Notes: generated from the letters alone by a model not told the origin. Shown: positions 21,883 through 31,301, counted from the stretch's first letter. The stretch: 31,503 nucleotides of DNA from JAAYJM01 sp964498585 (GCA_964498585.1 CAZCHH010000042.1:1-31503); one strand, 5' to 3'. A program made the numbers and translations.

Positions 21883-22725
21883 TTAACTATTTAACTTTAA
21901 TACAATATCATTTATTTTCACATTCAAATAATCTGCAATTACAGGGCATTTCGCTTTTAGCAAAAAAAAGACTTTATCTTTTGTGTCAGACAATCCTTCA
22001 TAATTACCTTGTCCCTTGCTTATAATTAGTTTAGACGAATGATATTCATTTAAAAATTCATCACTGCATCTTTCAAGCAAGGTTGAAGGAGCAGAACAAC
22101 CGGAAGAAATGATTTTTGAAAATTTTTCTAAACCAGAAGCTATTGCATCATCGAAAGTAACATCATTAATTACAGCTTCGTCTCTAACGGCATAGATAAC
22201 TGGTTTTCCAAGCTGTTCAATTAAAATTTTGTCAAAAACTGATTCTCCTGCATTATCACCTATATACAGGATTTTCTCTGTTTGATTTAAATATTCTTTA
22301 AACTCTTCATAGTGAAAAATAGCAAAGTCCTGCTTCAGTATTTGATTTACATCTCTTCTTAAGTCGAAATTGACATTTGCTCCTAAGTCAATCACATTTC
22401 CGGCAATAGCAATACGTATGGCAGTAAGCAGTTTGTCATCGGAATTTTCAACAATTTGTTTTAATTCTGGTTCAAATCTCAATGCTTCTTCTATGTTTTG
22501 CTTTTTCTTTTTTGAAAAGGGGTCGTTATTTTTTGTTATTTTTTTTATTTCCTTGTAAATTAAATCCGCAATTTCCGGGGTTGATTTATTTAATGAAAAA
22601 TCTTTTACCATACCGCATATTCTATCAAGAATGGATTTGAGAAATATTTCGTCGTTCGATATTTCTTTTCCAGCACGAAGTGCCTGAGAAATAAAACAAG
22701 GAATGCAATCTAAATGTGTTTTCAT
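21883..22725 (-). CDS. DUF89/ARMT1-like metal-dependent phosphatase
   Basis: 280 residues of the DUF89 family (PF01937), whose members are metal-dependent damage-control phosphatases acting on reactive sugar or cofactor phosphates. Signature residues are present: the metal-binding YIGDNAGESVFDKIL, AVRDEAVINDVT, and SKGQGNYEGL near the C-terminus. The N-terminal CIPCF (C7, C10) marks the prokaryotic subfamily I type, which has extra cysteines. The natural substrate is unknown. It starts at ATG 22725, 48 bases after the small four-cysteine gene on the same strand, so the two probably form an operon. Confidence 0.85.
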   Translation of the reverse strand: MKTHLDCIPCFISQALRAGKEISNDEIFLKSILDRICGMVKDFSLNKSTPEIADLIYKEIKKITKNNDPFSKKKKQNIEEALRFEPELKQIVENSDDKLLTAIRIAIAGNVIDLGANVNFDLRRDVNQILKQDFAIFHYEEFKEYLNQTEKILYIGDNAGESVFDKILIEQLGKPVIYAVRDEAVINDVTFDDAIASGLEKFSKIISSGCSAPSTLLERCSDEFLNEYHSSKLIISKGQGNYEGLSDTKDKVFFLLKAKCPVIADYLNVKINDIVLKLNS

Positions 22726-22773
22726 AATGTATTTTCAATCAATAGAATTTGAAATAAATAATATACAAAAATA

Positions 22774-22974
22774 CTAAAATAAACTGTTATCAATGCTTCC
22801 ATCTGGAAGCATATTGTTTGGATGTGGAATATGAAGCTCTTCCTGCTTAAAGCGAATACATTCATTCCAGTTCTTTTTGCAGTAATAATCAATCCATTTT
22901 TTATCTAACTTTCCGTCCATAAAAAAGAATTTCATTGGGCATACAGCATACCATTTACATTCAATTTGTTTCAT
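22774..22974 (-). CDS. Small four-cysteine protein
   Basis: 66 residues. Pattern CxxxxxCPMxFFFxxGxxxxxWxxYYC followed by WNECIRF and a C-terminal HPNNMLPDGSID. The four cysteines (C6, C12, C32, C39) and the compact length suggest an iron-sulfur or zinc site. Similar short ORFs exist in anaerobes, from memory, but I cannot name the family. It is directly upstream of DUF89 on the same strand. No signal peptide, hence cytoplasmic. Confidence 0.65.
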   Translation of the reverse strand: MKQIECKWYAVCPMKFFFMDGKLDKKWIDYYCKKNWNECIRFKQEELHIPHPNNMLPDGSIDNSLF

Positions 22975-23012
22975 TGTTTTTTAATGTTTTATATTTATGA
23001 ATTATACATTTT

Positions 23013-23321
23013 AGTAACTCACCTTACGCAATTCCATTTTAAGATTTTATACAAGTTAAGCAGATGCAACATTTTCTTTTTAACACAAGTACCATTCTTC
23101 TCTTGAGAGGGACAGAGGGCTGATACGTTCTTTGTTCCACTTTTCTTATTCCCCTCTTGAGAGGGGATAAAAGGGGTGTGTTCTTTTTTCCTTTATACAA
23201 AAAACTCTTTATGAATTAAGAGAAAACAATATCTTAAAATCGTTTATCTCATAGAAAATGCTTCAGTTACAAAAAGTAAGAAAGAACACACCCCTTTGTC
23301 CCAAGGCTGATACGTTCTTTT
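23013..23321. repeat. Composite of CTTGAG-palindrome repeats with two alternative tails
   Basis: Starts with the AGTAACTCACCTTACGCA end shared with 21536-21855. Then come core CTCTTGAGAGGG with tail GGCTGATACGTTCTTT (23096-23133) and core CCCCTCTTGAGAGGGG with tail GGGGTGTGTTCTTT (23149-23187). At 23281-23321 an inverted copy of the second tail is joined directly to a direct copy of the first tail with no core between them, a recombination-like joint. No ORF. Confidence 0.7.
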
Positions 23322-23356
23322 AAAAAGTGTTAGAATACATTATGATTTTATTCTTA

Positions 23357-23522
23357 TTACTCCGTAGGAGTAAAATATTGGTAGAAATTGCATCTAATTT
23401 TTGTTTTACAACTCCGTAGGAGTTGAATATTAATCAAGAATTTTTAAATATTTAACTCCTACGGAGTTACAACAATCAATTCAGTAATTTTTCTACCAAT
23501 ATTAAATTCCTAACGGAATTTT
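23357..23522. repeat. Nested inverted repeats built on CTCCGTAGGAG
   Basis: Four copies of a TCCGTAGGA-type palindrome at 23359, 23411, 23455 and 23505 (last one degenerate). The outer two carry TAATATTGGTAGAAA-type flanks in opposite orientation; the inner two carry TTGAATATT / AATATTTAA flanks. The whole forms a ~165-bp nested hairpin. Confidence 0.7.
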
Positions 23523-23571
23523 CTTAAAAATGAGAATTGTTTCTAACCTTTATAAAAAATACAATAATTTT

Positions 23572-23670
23572 AAAGAACGTATCAGCCCTGACCCTCTCAA
23601 GAGGGGAATTGGATTTGTGGTAAAAATTAAAGAACGTATCAGCCCTGACCCTCTCAAGAGGGGGAATTTG
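23572..23670. repeat. Two direct copies of AACGTATCAGCCCTGACC + CTTGAG palindrome
   Basis: 23572-23610 and 23629-23670 are near-identical. Each is AAAGAACGTATCAGCCCTGA followed by CCCTCTCAAGAGGGG. They are inverted relative to 23096-23133. With the other elements they fill the gene-free stretch 22975-23806. Confidence 0.75.
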
Positions 23671-23806
23671 TAGGTGAATTAATAAATTAATAATTCTTAT
23701 AAAATTTTCTTAAATTTGAATTTTTAAATCAAGAACACTTTAAATTATTAACAAATCTAATTATTATTGACAATATTTCATAATTATTTAAATAAAAAAA
23801 TAGAAT

Positions 23807-24586
23807 ATGGGACTAATCTTAAAAGAATTAAAGGACAAAGTAGGTACAATAACTTTTAACAATGATGAAAAGCGTAATTGCTTATCAAAACAGTTGTTAT
23901 TGGAATTTATTGATGCTTTGGAAGAGCTAAAGCGAGATAAGGCAAGAGTAGTAATCATTCGGGCAAAAAGAGGAGCAAGAGTGTGGTCTGCTGGATTTGA
24001 CATATCGGAGCTTCCAGAACCGGGGCGAGACCCGCTTTCTTATAACGACCCATTGGAAATTGCATTAAGAGCAGTTCAGGATTTTCCTGCTCCTGTGATT
24101 GCAATGATTGAAGGAAGTGTTTGGGGTGGTGCCTGTGATTTAGCTTTTTGTTGCGATATATTAATAGGTACTCATACGGCATCTTTTGCAATCACTCCTG
24201 CAAAAATCGGTGTTCCATACAACCCAAGTGGAATTATGCACTTTATTAGTATGGCTGGACCTCATTTAGCAAAGGAAATGTTTTTCACTGCTTTACCAAT
24301 TAACGCTCTTCAGGCAAAGCATCACGGCATATTAAACCATTATGTGCCAAATATTGAAGAGCTTGAGGAATTTACAATGTTCACTGCAAACCAAATAAAG
24401 CTAAATTCTCCTTTAAGCATTGCAGTTATTAAAGAACAATTAAGGATTCTTATCAGTTCTCAGGCATTAAGTCCGGAAACATTTGAAAGAATTCAGGGAT
24501 TGAGAAGAAAAGTTTATGATAGCAACGATTACAAAGAAGGAATCAAGGCATTTAAAGAAAAAAGAGCACCAAATTTCGATGATTAA
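23807..24586 (+). CDS. scpB: Methylmalonyl-CoA decarboxylase (crotonase family)
   Basis: 259 residues; extended similarity to E. coli ScpB as I remember it. Shared stretches include GRDPLSYNDPL, IEGSVWGGAC, ITPAKIGVPYN, LSIAVIKEQLRIL, ERIQGLRRKVYDSNDYKEG and EKRAPNF. ScpB decarboxylates methylmalonyl-CoA to propionyl-CoA in succinate-to-propionate conversion. The oxyanion-hole glycines (SAG, WGG) and Tyr138 (GVPYN) are present. The position corresponding to E. coli His66 (SAGHD) is Phe64 here (SAGFD). No mutase genes are adjacent. Start ATG 23807 without a clear Shine-Dalgarno. A plain enoyl-CoA hydratase is unlikely, since the two catalytic Glu positions do not appear to be conserved. Confidence 0.85.
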   Translation: MGLILKELKDKVGTITFNNDEKRNCLSKQLLLEFIDALEELKRDKARVVIIRAKRGARVWSAGFDISELPEPGRDPLSYNDPLEIALRAVQDFPAPVIAMIEGSVWGGACDLAFCCDILIGTHTASFAITPAKIGVPYNPSGIMHFISMAGPHLAKEMFFTALPINALQAKHHGILNHYVPNIEELEEFTMFTANQIKLNSPLSIAVIKEQLRILISSQALSPETFERIQGLRRKVYDSNDYKEGIKAFKEKRAPNFDD

Positions 24587-24830
24587 GAGTAACACTAGTT
24601 TGTTTAATTATTCGAGTTTTAATTTCATTTCGAACCCCACGATAAAACAAAAGTTTTATTTAAATAAGGTTTAGAAAGATTAGAAGGTATAGATGGTTTA
24701 GATTTTTTAACTTTCGCAAAGTGAAAGAAAATGGAATAAAAGAAATATAAAATCATATTTATTATTTTAAATGATTATTTTTTTTTAATTTATAATAATT
24801 ATTTAAAAACATTTAAAAATAAAAAGGTTT

Positions 24831-25880
24831 ATGAAAAAGATAGTTTCTTGGTTTGTTTTAGCATCAGTTATCATTCTAATTTTTCTATTCTTATTTTTAG
24901 GGAAAGAAGAAAAGAATGTAGAAAACCATAGTTCTTTAATAGGAGATATTCCTGTAACTGTAATTGAAGTAAAGAAGGTAACACTTTCCTCAGATTTTTC
25001 ACTAGTTGGGGTAATTAATCCATTTAATGATATAATAGTAGTTTCACAATCGCATGGAATTATACTTCAGGACTATACTACAGTTGGAAAACGAGTCGTA
25101 GCTAATGAAGTGATTGCAAAGATTGACGATATATTATTACAGTCAAATTTAGCAAAAGAGGAAATAAATTACCTTAAATCAAAACGAGACTTTGAAAGAA
25201 ATCAGTTGCAATATGAGCAGAACTCAATTTCTGCTGCGCAACTTGATTTATCTCGACTTGATATGAAATCGGCTGAAAATCAATTAACAATAGCAAAAAA
25301 AGAACTTGAGGATACAAAAATCAAGACTCCCATATCCGGGATTATTAATTATGACTATATTGATGTTGGGACTATGGTAAACGAAGGGACTCAGATAGCT
25401 AATGTAGTTGATGTTTCCAAATTAAAAGTTATTGTTAACATTTCAGAAAAAGAAGTCTTTCAACTAAATGTTGGTGAAGAAGTTGAAATCCAGACAGATA
25501 TATATCCCGGAATAATATTCAAAGGAATCATTGCTAATATAGCTTCTAAAGCTGATGAAGGTCATACTTACCGTGTTTCAATCCACATGGATAATAGCAC
25601 CGAAAATCCACTTAAAGGAGGAATGTTTGCAAGGGTTTATTTTAATAGTATTAAATCTTCAGATATTCTTGCTATACCAAGAGAATCATTAATTGGGAGT
25701 GTAAAAGATGCAAAATGTTATGTAATAGTTAATGGGGTTGCATATCTAAAGAAAATAGTTATAGGCAAAGAATCTTCTCAGATGCTTGAAGTAATTGACG
25801 GATTAAATGAAGGCGATTTGGTGGTTAATTCAGGACAAAATAATTTAAGCGACAGTGTTAAAGTTACTATCAGTAAATAG
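24831..25880 (+). CDS. RND efflux periplasmic adaptor (membrane fusion protein)
   Basis: 349 residues of the HlyD/AcrA family, bridging the RND pump and the outer-membrane channel. An N-terminal membrane anchor (residues 5-24) is followed by the first half of the lipoyl domain, a short coiled-coil hairpin (about 95-150), DTKIKTPISGIINYD (second lipoyl half), a beta-barrel with VEIQTDIYPGIIFKG, and the membrane-proximal domain. The N-terminus is MKKIVSWFVLASVIILIFLF with no lipobox Cys. The hairpin is short, as in Bacteroidota MFPs. The gene begins the operon and is 11 bases ahead of the pump gene. Confidence 0.92.
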   Translation: MKKIVSWFVLASVIILIFLFLFLGKEEKNVENHSSLIGDIPVTVIEVKKVTLSSDFSLVGVINPFNDIIVVSQSHGIILQDYTTVGKRVVANEVIAKIDDILLQSNLAKEEINYLKSKRDFERNQLQYEQNSISAAQLDLSRLDMKSAENQLTIAKKELEDTKIKTPISGIINYDYIDVGTMVNEGTQIANVVDVSKLKVIVNISEKEVFQLNVGEEVEIQTDIYPGIIFKGIIANIASKADEGHTYRVSIHMDNSTENPLKGGMFARVYFNSIKSSDILAIPRESLIGSVKDAKCYVIVNGVAYLKKIVIGKESSQMLEVIDGLNEGDLVVNSGQNNLSDSVKVTISK

Positions 25881-25891
25881 AGAGTATAAAA

Positions 25892-28800
25892 ATGACAATA
25901 ACAGAATTAGCAATAAAAAGACCCTCGTTTGTAATAGTAATTTTCCTTAGTCTTGCTTTACTTGCAATATTTGGTTACACCAAATTAAGCTATGAACTGC
26001 TACCAAATATAAATACACCTTATGTAGTAGTTTCAACAGTTTATATGGGAGCTTCACCTCCTGAAGTTGAAAGCACTGTTACCCGCAAAATAGAAGATGT
26101 ACTTTCTGGTATAGATAATATAAAAACAATTACATCAACATCGTATGAGGGATTATCGGTAATTGTAATTGAATTTAGTCGTACAGCAAACGTTGATTTT
26201 GCTTTGCAGGATGTTCAAAGAAAAGTAAATTCTATAATTTCAGATTTACCAAAAACTACAAAAACTCCATCTCTTTCAAAATATTCATTAAATGAAATGC
26301 CAGTTCTGAAATTAATTGCTGATTCAAAAATCAAACCAACTGATTTTCATACAATAATGAATGATAAAATAATACCTGAAATTTCACGTATTGACGGTGT
26401 CGGACAGGTTAATCTGGTCGGTAGTGAAGAAAGAGAGATAAAAATTAATATTGATGCCCAAAAGGTTAGTTCATTTGGTCTTTCAATGGAAAATGTCGTT
26501 GCTGCTGTTAATATGGCAAATATGGATTTCCCTACAGGAAAACTAAAAAAACAAAAAGAGCAATTTGTAGTTAGAGTAGCAGGGAAATTTTCTTCTGTTG
26601 ATGAAATGAACAATTTAGTTGTAGGCCGCTCTTCCCAAGGTGGTGATATTATGCTAAAAGATATTTCTGAAATAGAAGACGGCAAAAAAGATATAACTAC
26701 TATTACCCGTTACAATGGAGTAAATGCTGTTGGAGTTGAGGTTTTAAAGCAAACTACCGCTAATGTAGTAAAAGTCAGCAGAGAAGTAAAAGAAGCACTC
26801 AAATTTATTGAAGAAGAATATCAAAGTATTAACTTACATTTTGAAGTTGCAAACGACCAATCTGAATTTACTATTGAAGCTGCTAATGCTGTAATGGATG
26901 ACTTAATGCTCGCTATTATTTTGGTAGCATTAGTTATGTTTATATTCCTTCATAGCATAAGGACTTCACTTGTTGTGATGGTTTCTATTCCCTGTTCGCT
27001 TACTACAGCTTTTGTTGTAATGTGGATTGCAGGATACTCGCTTAATTTATTTACACTATTAGCCCTGTCTCTGGTAATTGGTATTTTGGTTGATGATTCT
27101 ATTGTGGTTATTGAAAATATTTATCATCATTTGGAAAAAGGAGAAGATAAGCTGAATGCCTCAATAAAAGGAAGGAATGAAATTGGCTTTGCTGCTGTTT
27201 CAATCACTTTTGTTGATGTTGTAGTATTTGTGCCATTAGCTTTAGTTTCCGGTTTAATTGGTGATATAATTCATGAGTTTGCTGTAGTAGTGCTTGTTTC
27301 TACTTTAACAAGCTTATTTGTTTCTTTTACTGTTACTCCGGCTTTAGCTTCCCGATTTGCGAAACTTGAAGATATTAGTTCTCGGTCATTTGTAAATCTT
27401 TTTGGAAAAGTATTTGAAAAAGCTTTCAAGTGGATAACGAATATATATTTAAAATTACTTGACTGGGCTTTACATAATCAGTGGAAATCATTGATTTTTG
27501 CATTTTCATTGCTTATTGCTTCGTTTTGCTTGCCAATACTTGGATATATAGGAACCGAATTTATGAAACAAAGCGATAGAAGCCAATTCTCTGTTTCTTT
27601 AGAATTAGCTCCCGGAACCACTTTAGAGCAAACCAACAAAGTATCTCAGGAAATTGAGCGAATCATTGCAAAAGTACCAGATGTGATTAATATTTTAACA
27701 AATGTCGGTGTTGGGCATAATCAAAACAATGCAGATAATGAAGCTCAATTTGTTGTTTCATTAACAAATAAAGAAGAAAGAAAAAAAAGCACAACCGAAA
27801 TTGGAAATGAAGTAAAAAAAATGTTGCAACAAATTCCCGGAGCAATGATATTTGTTAATCAAATTGGATTTACCGGAGACGCTGGCGGAGCTCCGATACA
27901 AATTGAAATTACTGGAACAAGTATGGACTCATTGCAAAAAACAGCCGATTATGTTGCAGATGCTCTCAGAAAAACACCGGGAATTATTCAATTAAAATTT
28001 TCTTCATCTTTAGGAAACCCAGAAACTAAAGTTGAAATTGACCGTCAGAAAATGGCAAGTTTCGGCTTAACTGTAAATGATATCGGTACAATACTTGGTA
28101 TCGCTTTAACAGGTAATGATGATTCCAAATACAGAGAAGGTTCAAATGAATATCCAATTAGAATACAGCTTGATGAATTTGATAGAACTAATCCAGATGA
28201 TTTAGCTCATCTGACTTTTTTTGGTGCTAATGGTAAAGCAGTTGAACTACAGCAATTTGCAAAAATTTACCAAGGTGTGGGACCAACAAAACTTGAAAGA
28301 AAAGATAAAAATTCTTTAACTTCAGTTTTCGCTTATACTGATGGGTCGCCTTCCGGTTCAGTTTTAGCTTCATTTAATCAAATACTAAAGGATAAAAGAG
28401 CTGAAGGTACTAAAATTGGATTTGGTGGAGACCAAAAAGAAATGATTGAGAGTTTTATTAATCTATTTATAGCTCTATTGACTGGTATTATAGCTATTTA
28501 TTTCGTTATGGTTTTGCTCTATAATTCATTTGCATATCCTTTTGTTGTATTATTTTCAATACCACTGGCTTTAATTGGAGCATTATCTGCTCTTGCGTTA
28601 ACTAATAATACCATAAATGTTTTTTCAATAATCGGTATGATTATGATGACTGGTTTGGTTGCAAAAAATGCTATCTTAATTGTCGATAGAGCAAATGAAA
28701 AAAGAGCTCACGGATTAGATATAAAAGAATCACTTATTGAAGCAGGTGAATCACGGATTAGACCAATTATGATGACTACAATGGCAATGGTTATAGGAAT

Positions 28801-28969
28801 GCTCCCTATTGCGACTGCATCGGGAGCTGGCGCTGAATGGAAAAATGGTCTTGCCTGGGCTTTAATTGGCGGACTTTTAAGCTCTATGTTCCTTACTCTT
28901 ATTATTGTTCCTATTATCTATAATAATATGGCATTATTCCTTGTAAAATTTAAAAAAGAGAATAAATAA
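25892..28969 (+). CDS. RND multidrug/solute efflux pump, AcrB-like inner-membrane subunit
   Basis: 1025 residues with the duplicated RND layout: two sets of TM1 + porter domain + TM2-6. Marks are the N-terminal TITELAIKRPSFVIVIF, GASPPEVESTVTRKIEDVL and the TM4 proton-relay Asp pair in GILVDDSIVVIENI. The TM10 lysine is in GLVAKNAILIVDRANEKRA, and RIRPIMMTTMAMVIGMLPIA is in the last TM block. The pump is a proton antiporter exporting amphiphilic compounds or metals; the substrate cannot be told, and the Asp-pair pattern suits the HAE (hydrophobe) class rather than the heavy-metal CusA class. It ends in TAATG, overlapping the next gene by one base. Confidence 0.95.
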   Translation: MTITELAIKRPSFVIVIFLSLALLAIFGYTKLSYELLPNINTPYVVVSTVYMGASPPEVESTVTRKIEDVLSGIDNIKTITSTSYEGLSVIVIEFSRTANVDFALQDVQRKVNSIISDLPKTTKTPSLSKYSLNEMPVLKLIADSKIKPTDFHTIMNDKIIPEISRIDGVGQVNLVGSEEREIKINIDAQKVSSFGLSMENVVAAVNMANMDFPTGKLKKQKEQFVVRVAGKFSSVDEMNNLVVGRSSQGGDIMLKDISEIEDGKKDITTITRYNGVNAVGVEVLKQTTANVVKVSREVKEALKFIEEEYQSINLHFEVANDQSEFTIEAANAVMDDLMLAIILVALVMFIFLHSIRTSLVVMVSIPCSLTTAFVVMWIAGYSLNLFTLLALSLVIGILVDDSIVVIENIYHHLEKGEDKLNASIKGRNEIGFAAVSITFVDVVVFVPLALVSGLIGDIIHEFAVVVLVSTLTSLFVSFTVTPALASRFAKLEDISSRSFVNLFGKVFEKAFKWITNIYLKLLDWALHNQWKSLIFAFSLLIASFCLPILGYIGTEFMKQSDRSQFSVSLELAPGTTLEQTNKVSQEIERIIAKVPDVINILTNVGVGHNQNNADNEAQFVVSLTNKEERKKSTTEIGNEVKKMLQQIPGAMIFVNQIGFTGDAGGAPIQIEITGTSMDSLQKTADYVADALRKTPGIIQLKFSSSLGNPETKVEIDRQKMASFGLTVNDIGTILGIALTGNDDSKYREGSNEYPIRIQLDEFDRTNPDDLAHLTFFGANGKAVELQQFAKIYQGVGPTKLERKDKNSLTSVFAYTDGSPSGSVLASFNQILKDKRAEGTKIGFGGDQKEMIESFINLFIALLTGIIAIYFVMVLLYNSFAYPFVVLFSIPLALIGALSALALTNNTINVFSIIGMIMMTGLVAKNAILIVDRANEKRAHGLDIKESLIEAGESRIRPIMMTTMAMVIGMLPIATASGAGAEWKNGLAWALIGGLLSSMFLTLIIVPIIYNNMALFLVKFKKENK

Positions 28970-31299
28970 TGAAATTTATTAAATTTATATTAGTATTAGT
29001 AGTTTTTCTTAATTTTGTAAAACTTACTTCCCAGCAAAATGATTTACTTCCTCTTAAAGATATTAGTATTGCTATTGTTAAAGATGGTCCGGCAAGTAGA
29101 AATTTTGAATTAGAATCCCAGTTAAAAAATGAAATTATTTCCTTGCTTTCAGGACAGGCAAATGCATCTTTTTTCGATGAATCTGAAATAACTGGTAATT
29201 GGACGATGCAATCTGTTAGTAAAATAATTGATAAATTGCTAATTAACGATAAGGTCGATATTATTATTACTCTCGGAGCAATTTCAAGCCAAAATATTTG
29301 TTTGAGAAAGAAAATTGATAAACCTGTTATTGCTGCTTTTGTCTCAGATTATAAACTGCAAAATATTCCCTTTGTTAATGGCAGAAGTGGCAAAGATAAT
29401 CTTTCTTATATTATTATTCCACAAAGAGTTGAAAGTGATTTGAATTTCTATTCCAAACTTGTAAAATTCAAAAATGTTTCTATTGTTTTAAGTAAAATAT
29501 ATTTAAAAGAAATGCTTGGATTGACCTCACTTGAAAGCAAAAAAGATTCATTATCTGGAATAAGAATTGACTATATTATGGCTGATTCTAGTGCTGCCGG
29601 TGTTTTAGAGTTGCTTCCTGAAGATTGTGAGGCAGTTTATTTCAGCAATATGCTTAATTTTTCTAATATTGAGTTAAAAAAGTTTATTGATGAAATAAAC
29701 CTAAAGAAAATTCCAAGTTTTGGTTCAAATCTAAATCAAGTGAAACTTGGTTTTTTAACATCTCTTTATACTGATATTCAAGACCGCCTTTTGAGGCGAA
29801 TCGCTATGAATATTCAACAAATTATTTTAGGTGAAAAGCCAGCTGAATTTCCAGTGGAGATTTTTACTAATACAGAAATGTCTCTTAATTTAAAGACATT
29901 CGAATTAATCGGTAAAATGGTTCTTAACTGGGATATTATTACTAATGCTGATATTGTGGAAAGTGGCATAAATGATAAAGATGCTAAACTTTTTGATATT
30001 AGTGAAATTATTCAAATTGCAATTGATAGTAATCTGGATTTAATAGCAAAAGACTTTGAAACTAAATCAATTGAAAAGAATATTGATATTACACGCTCAT
30101 ATTTACTTCCTTCCTTAAATTTAGATGTACAAGGACAAAAGAATGGCAATTCTAATCCAGAAGAAACAGTTCAGTTACAACTTTCTGCAAATCAATTAAT
30201 TTATTCCCAATCGCTTTCGTCAGACTTAGAAGTTAGCAAATATATGTTTGAAGCTAAACAGAACGAACTCTTAGCCACTCAACTTGACTTAATTAAAACT
30301 ACTTCTGAATATTATTTAAATGTAATGAAATCAAGAAAAGATTTTTTAATTTTATGGGAAAATTTAAGGAATTCCAGGAAAAATCTTACAATAGCAAAGC
30401 AAAAATTTGATGCCGGAGCTGTAGATAAATCTGAGGTTATTCGTTGGGAAAGTCAGGTCGCATCAGCAAAGAAAAGTGCTGTCAGTGGATATGCAGTTTT
30501 AATGCAAGATTTGCTTCAGCTTTTTCAAGTATTAAATACTAAAAATTTAAGTAATTATGACATTGCCAACCTTACTCTTGATGACCCATTATTGCTCACT
30601 TCAAGAAAAAGTTTTATTGAGGTTTTAGAAAATCCTATGAAATTTGATAAACTAAGTCAGTTCTTTATTGATGAAGCAATTAAAAACTCTCCTGAAATCA
30701 AGCAGATTGATTACTATTTGACTGCAAAGAAAGAACATTCAGGTTCTCTTCAAAAATCTCATTTTATTCCAGAGTTTTATGGATATGGAACTTATTATAA
30801 TTATTTATATCAGAATGAGACGAATTTGTATATGCCCAAAAATGACTGGACTTTAGGAGTAAAAATGTCTTTACCTCTTTTAAAAGGTTTCTCTGTTGTT
30901 AATTCTATCGAACAAACAGAAATTGATATTCAGCAATTAAATACTCAAAGAAACTCTACTATTATGAAAATTGAGCAATCAGTCAAAACATCTTTAAATT
31001 ATTTAGAAACAACTTATTTCAATATCCAACAATCTATAGTTGCCGAAAAGTCAGCTGAGGAAAACCTACAACTTGTAAATAATTCTTATTTGCTGGGAGA
31101 TGCCTCATTCTTACTGCTGTTAGATGCACAAACCCAGTTATTTTCTGCACAACTTGAAGCTAACGACTCATATATTACTTTTTTAAAAACATATTTCGAT
31201 TTACAACGACTAATAGGCAATTTTGACCCACTTCTTTCCCAAACTGAACTTGATAGCTTTTTAAATCGACTTTTAGAATTTGTGAATATTGAGGAATAA
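28969..31299 (+). CDS. ABC-type substrate-binding domain fused to a TolC outer-membrane channel
   Basis: 776 residues, far longer than TolC (~430-490). A signal peptide (residues 1-22) is followed by a ~310-residue periplasmic-binding-protein-like domain of the ABC_sub_bind (PF04392) type. It contains KDISIAIVKDGPASRN, VDIIITLGAISSQN, PVIAAFVSD, VYFSNML and a closing MSLNLKTFELIGKMV. From about residue 345 to 770 comes an outer-membrane efflux protein domain with duplicated helical hairpins (ETKSIEKNIDITRSYLLPSL, AKQKFDAGAVDKSEV, NSYLLGDASFLLLLDAQTQL). TolC proteins form the exit duct of RND pumps. The N-terminal domain should lie in the periplasm and might sense or pre-bind a ligand; that is inference. 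Translationally coupled to the pump gene (TAATG). Confidence 0.85.
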   Translation: MKFIKFILVLVVFLNFVKLTSQQNDLLPLKDISIAIVKDGPASRNFELESQLKNEIISLLSGQANASFFDESEITGNWTMQSVSKIIDKLLINDKVDIIITLGAISSQNICLRKKIDKPVIAAFVSDYKLQNIPFVNGRSGKDNLSYIIIPQRVESDLNFYSKLVKFKNVSIVLSKIYLKEMLGLTSLESKKDSLSGIRIDYIMADSSAAGVLELLPEDCEAVYFSNMLNFSNIELKKFIDEINLKKIPSFGSNLNQVKLGFLTSLYTDIQDRLLRRIAMNIQQIILGEKPAEFPVEIFTNTEMSLNLKTFELIGKMVLNWDIITNADIVESGINDKDAKLFDISEIIQIAIDSNLDLIAKDFETKSIEKNIDITRSYLLPSLNLDVQGQKNGNSNPEETVQLQLSANQLIYSQSLSSDLEVSKYMFEAKQNELLATQLDLIKTTSEYYLNVMKSRKDFLILWENLRNSRKNLTIAKQKFDAGAVDKSEVIRWESQVASAKKSAVSGYAVLMQDLLQLFQVLNTKNLSNYDIANLTLDDPLLLTSRKSFIEVLENPMKFDKLSQFFIDEAIKNSPEIKQIDYYLTAKKEHSGSLQKSHFIPEFYGYGTYYNYLYQNETNLYMPKNDWTLGVKMSLPLLKGFSVVNSIEQTEIDIQQLNTQRNSTIMKIEQSVKTSLNYLETTYFNIQQSIVAEKSAEENLQLVNNSYLLGDASFLLLLDAQTQLFSAQLEANDSYITFLKTYFDLQRLIGNFDPLLSQTELDSFLNRLLEFVNIEE

Positions 31300-31301
31300 A
31301 T

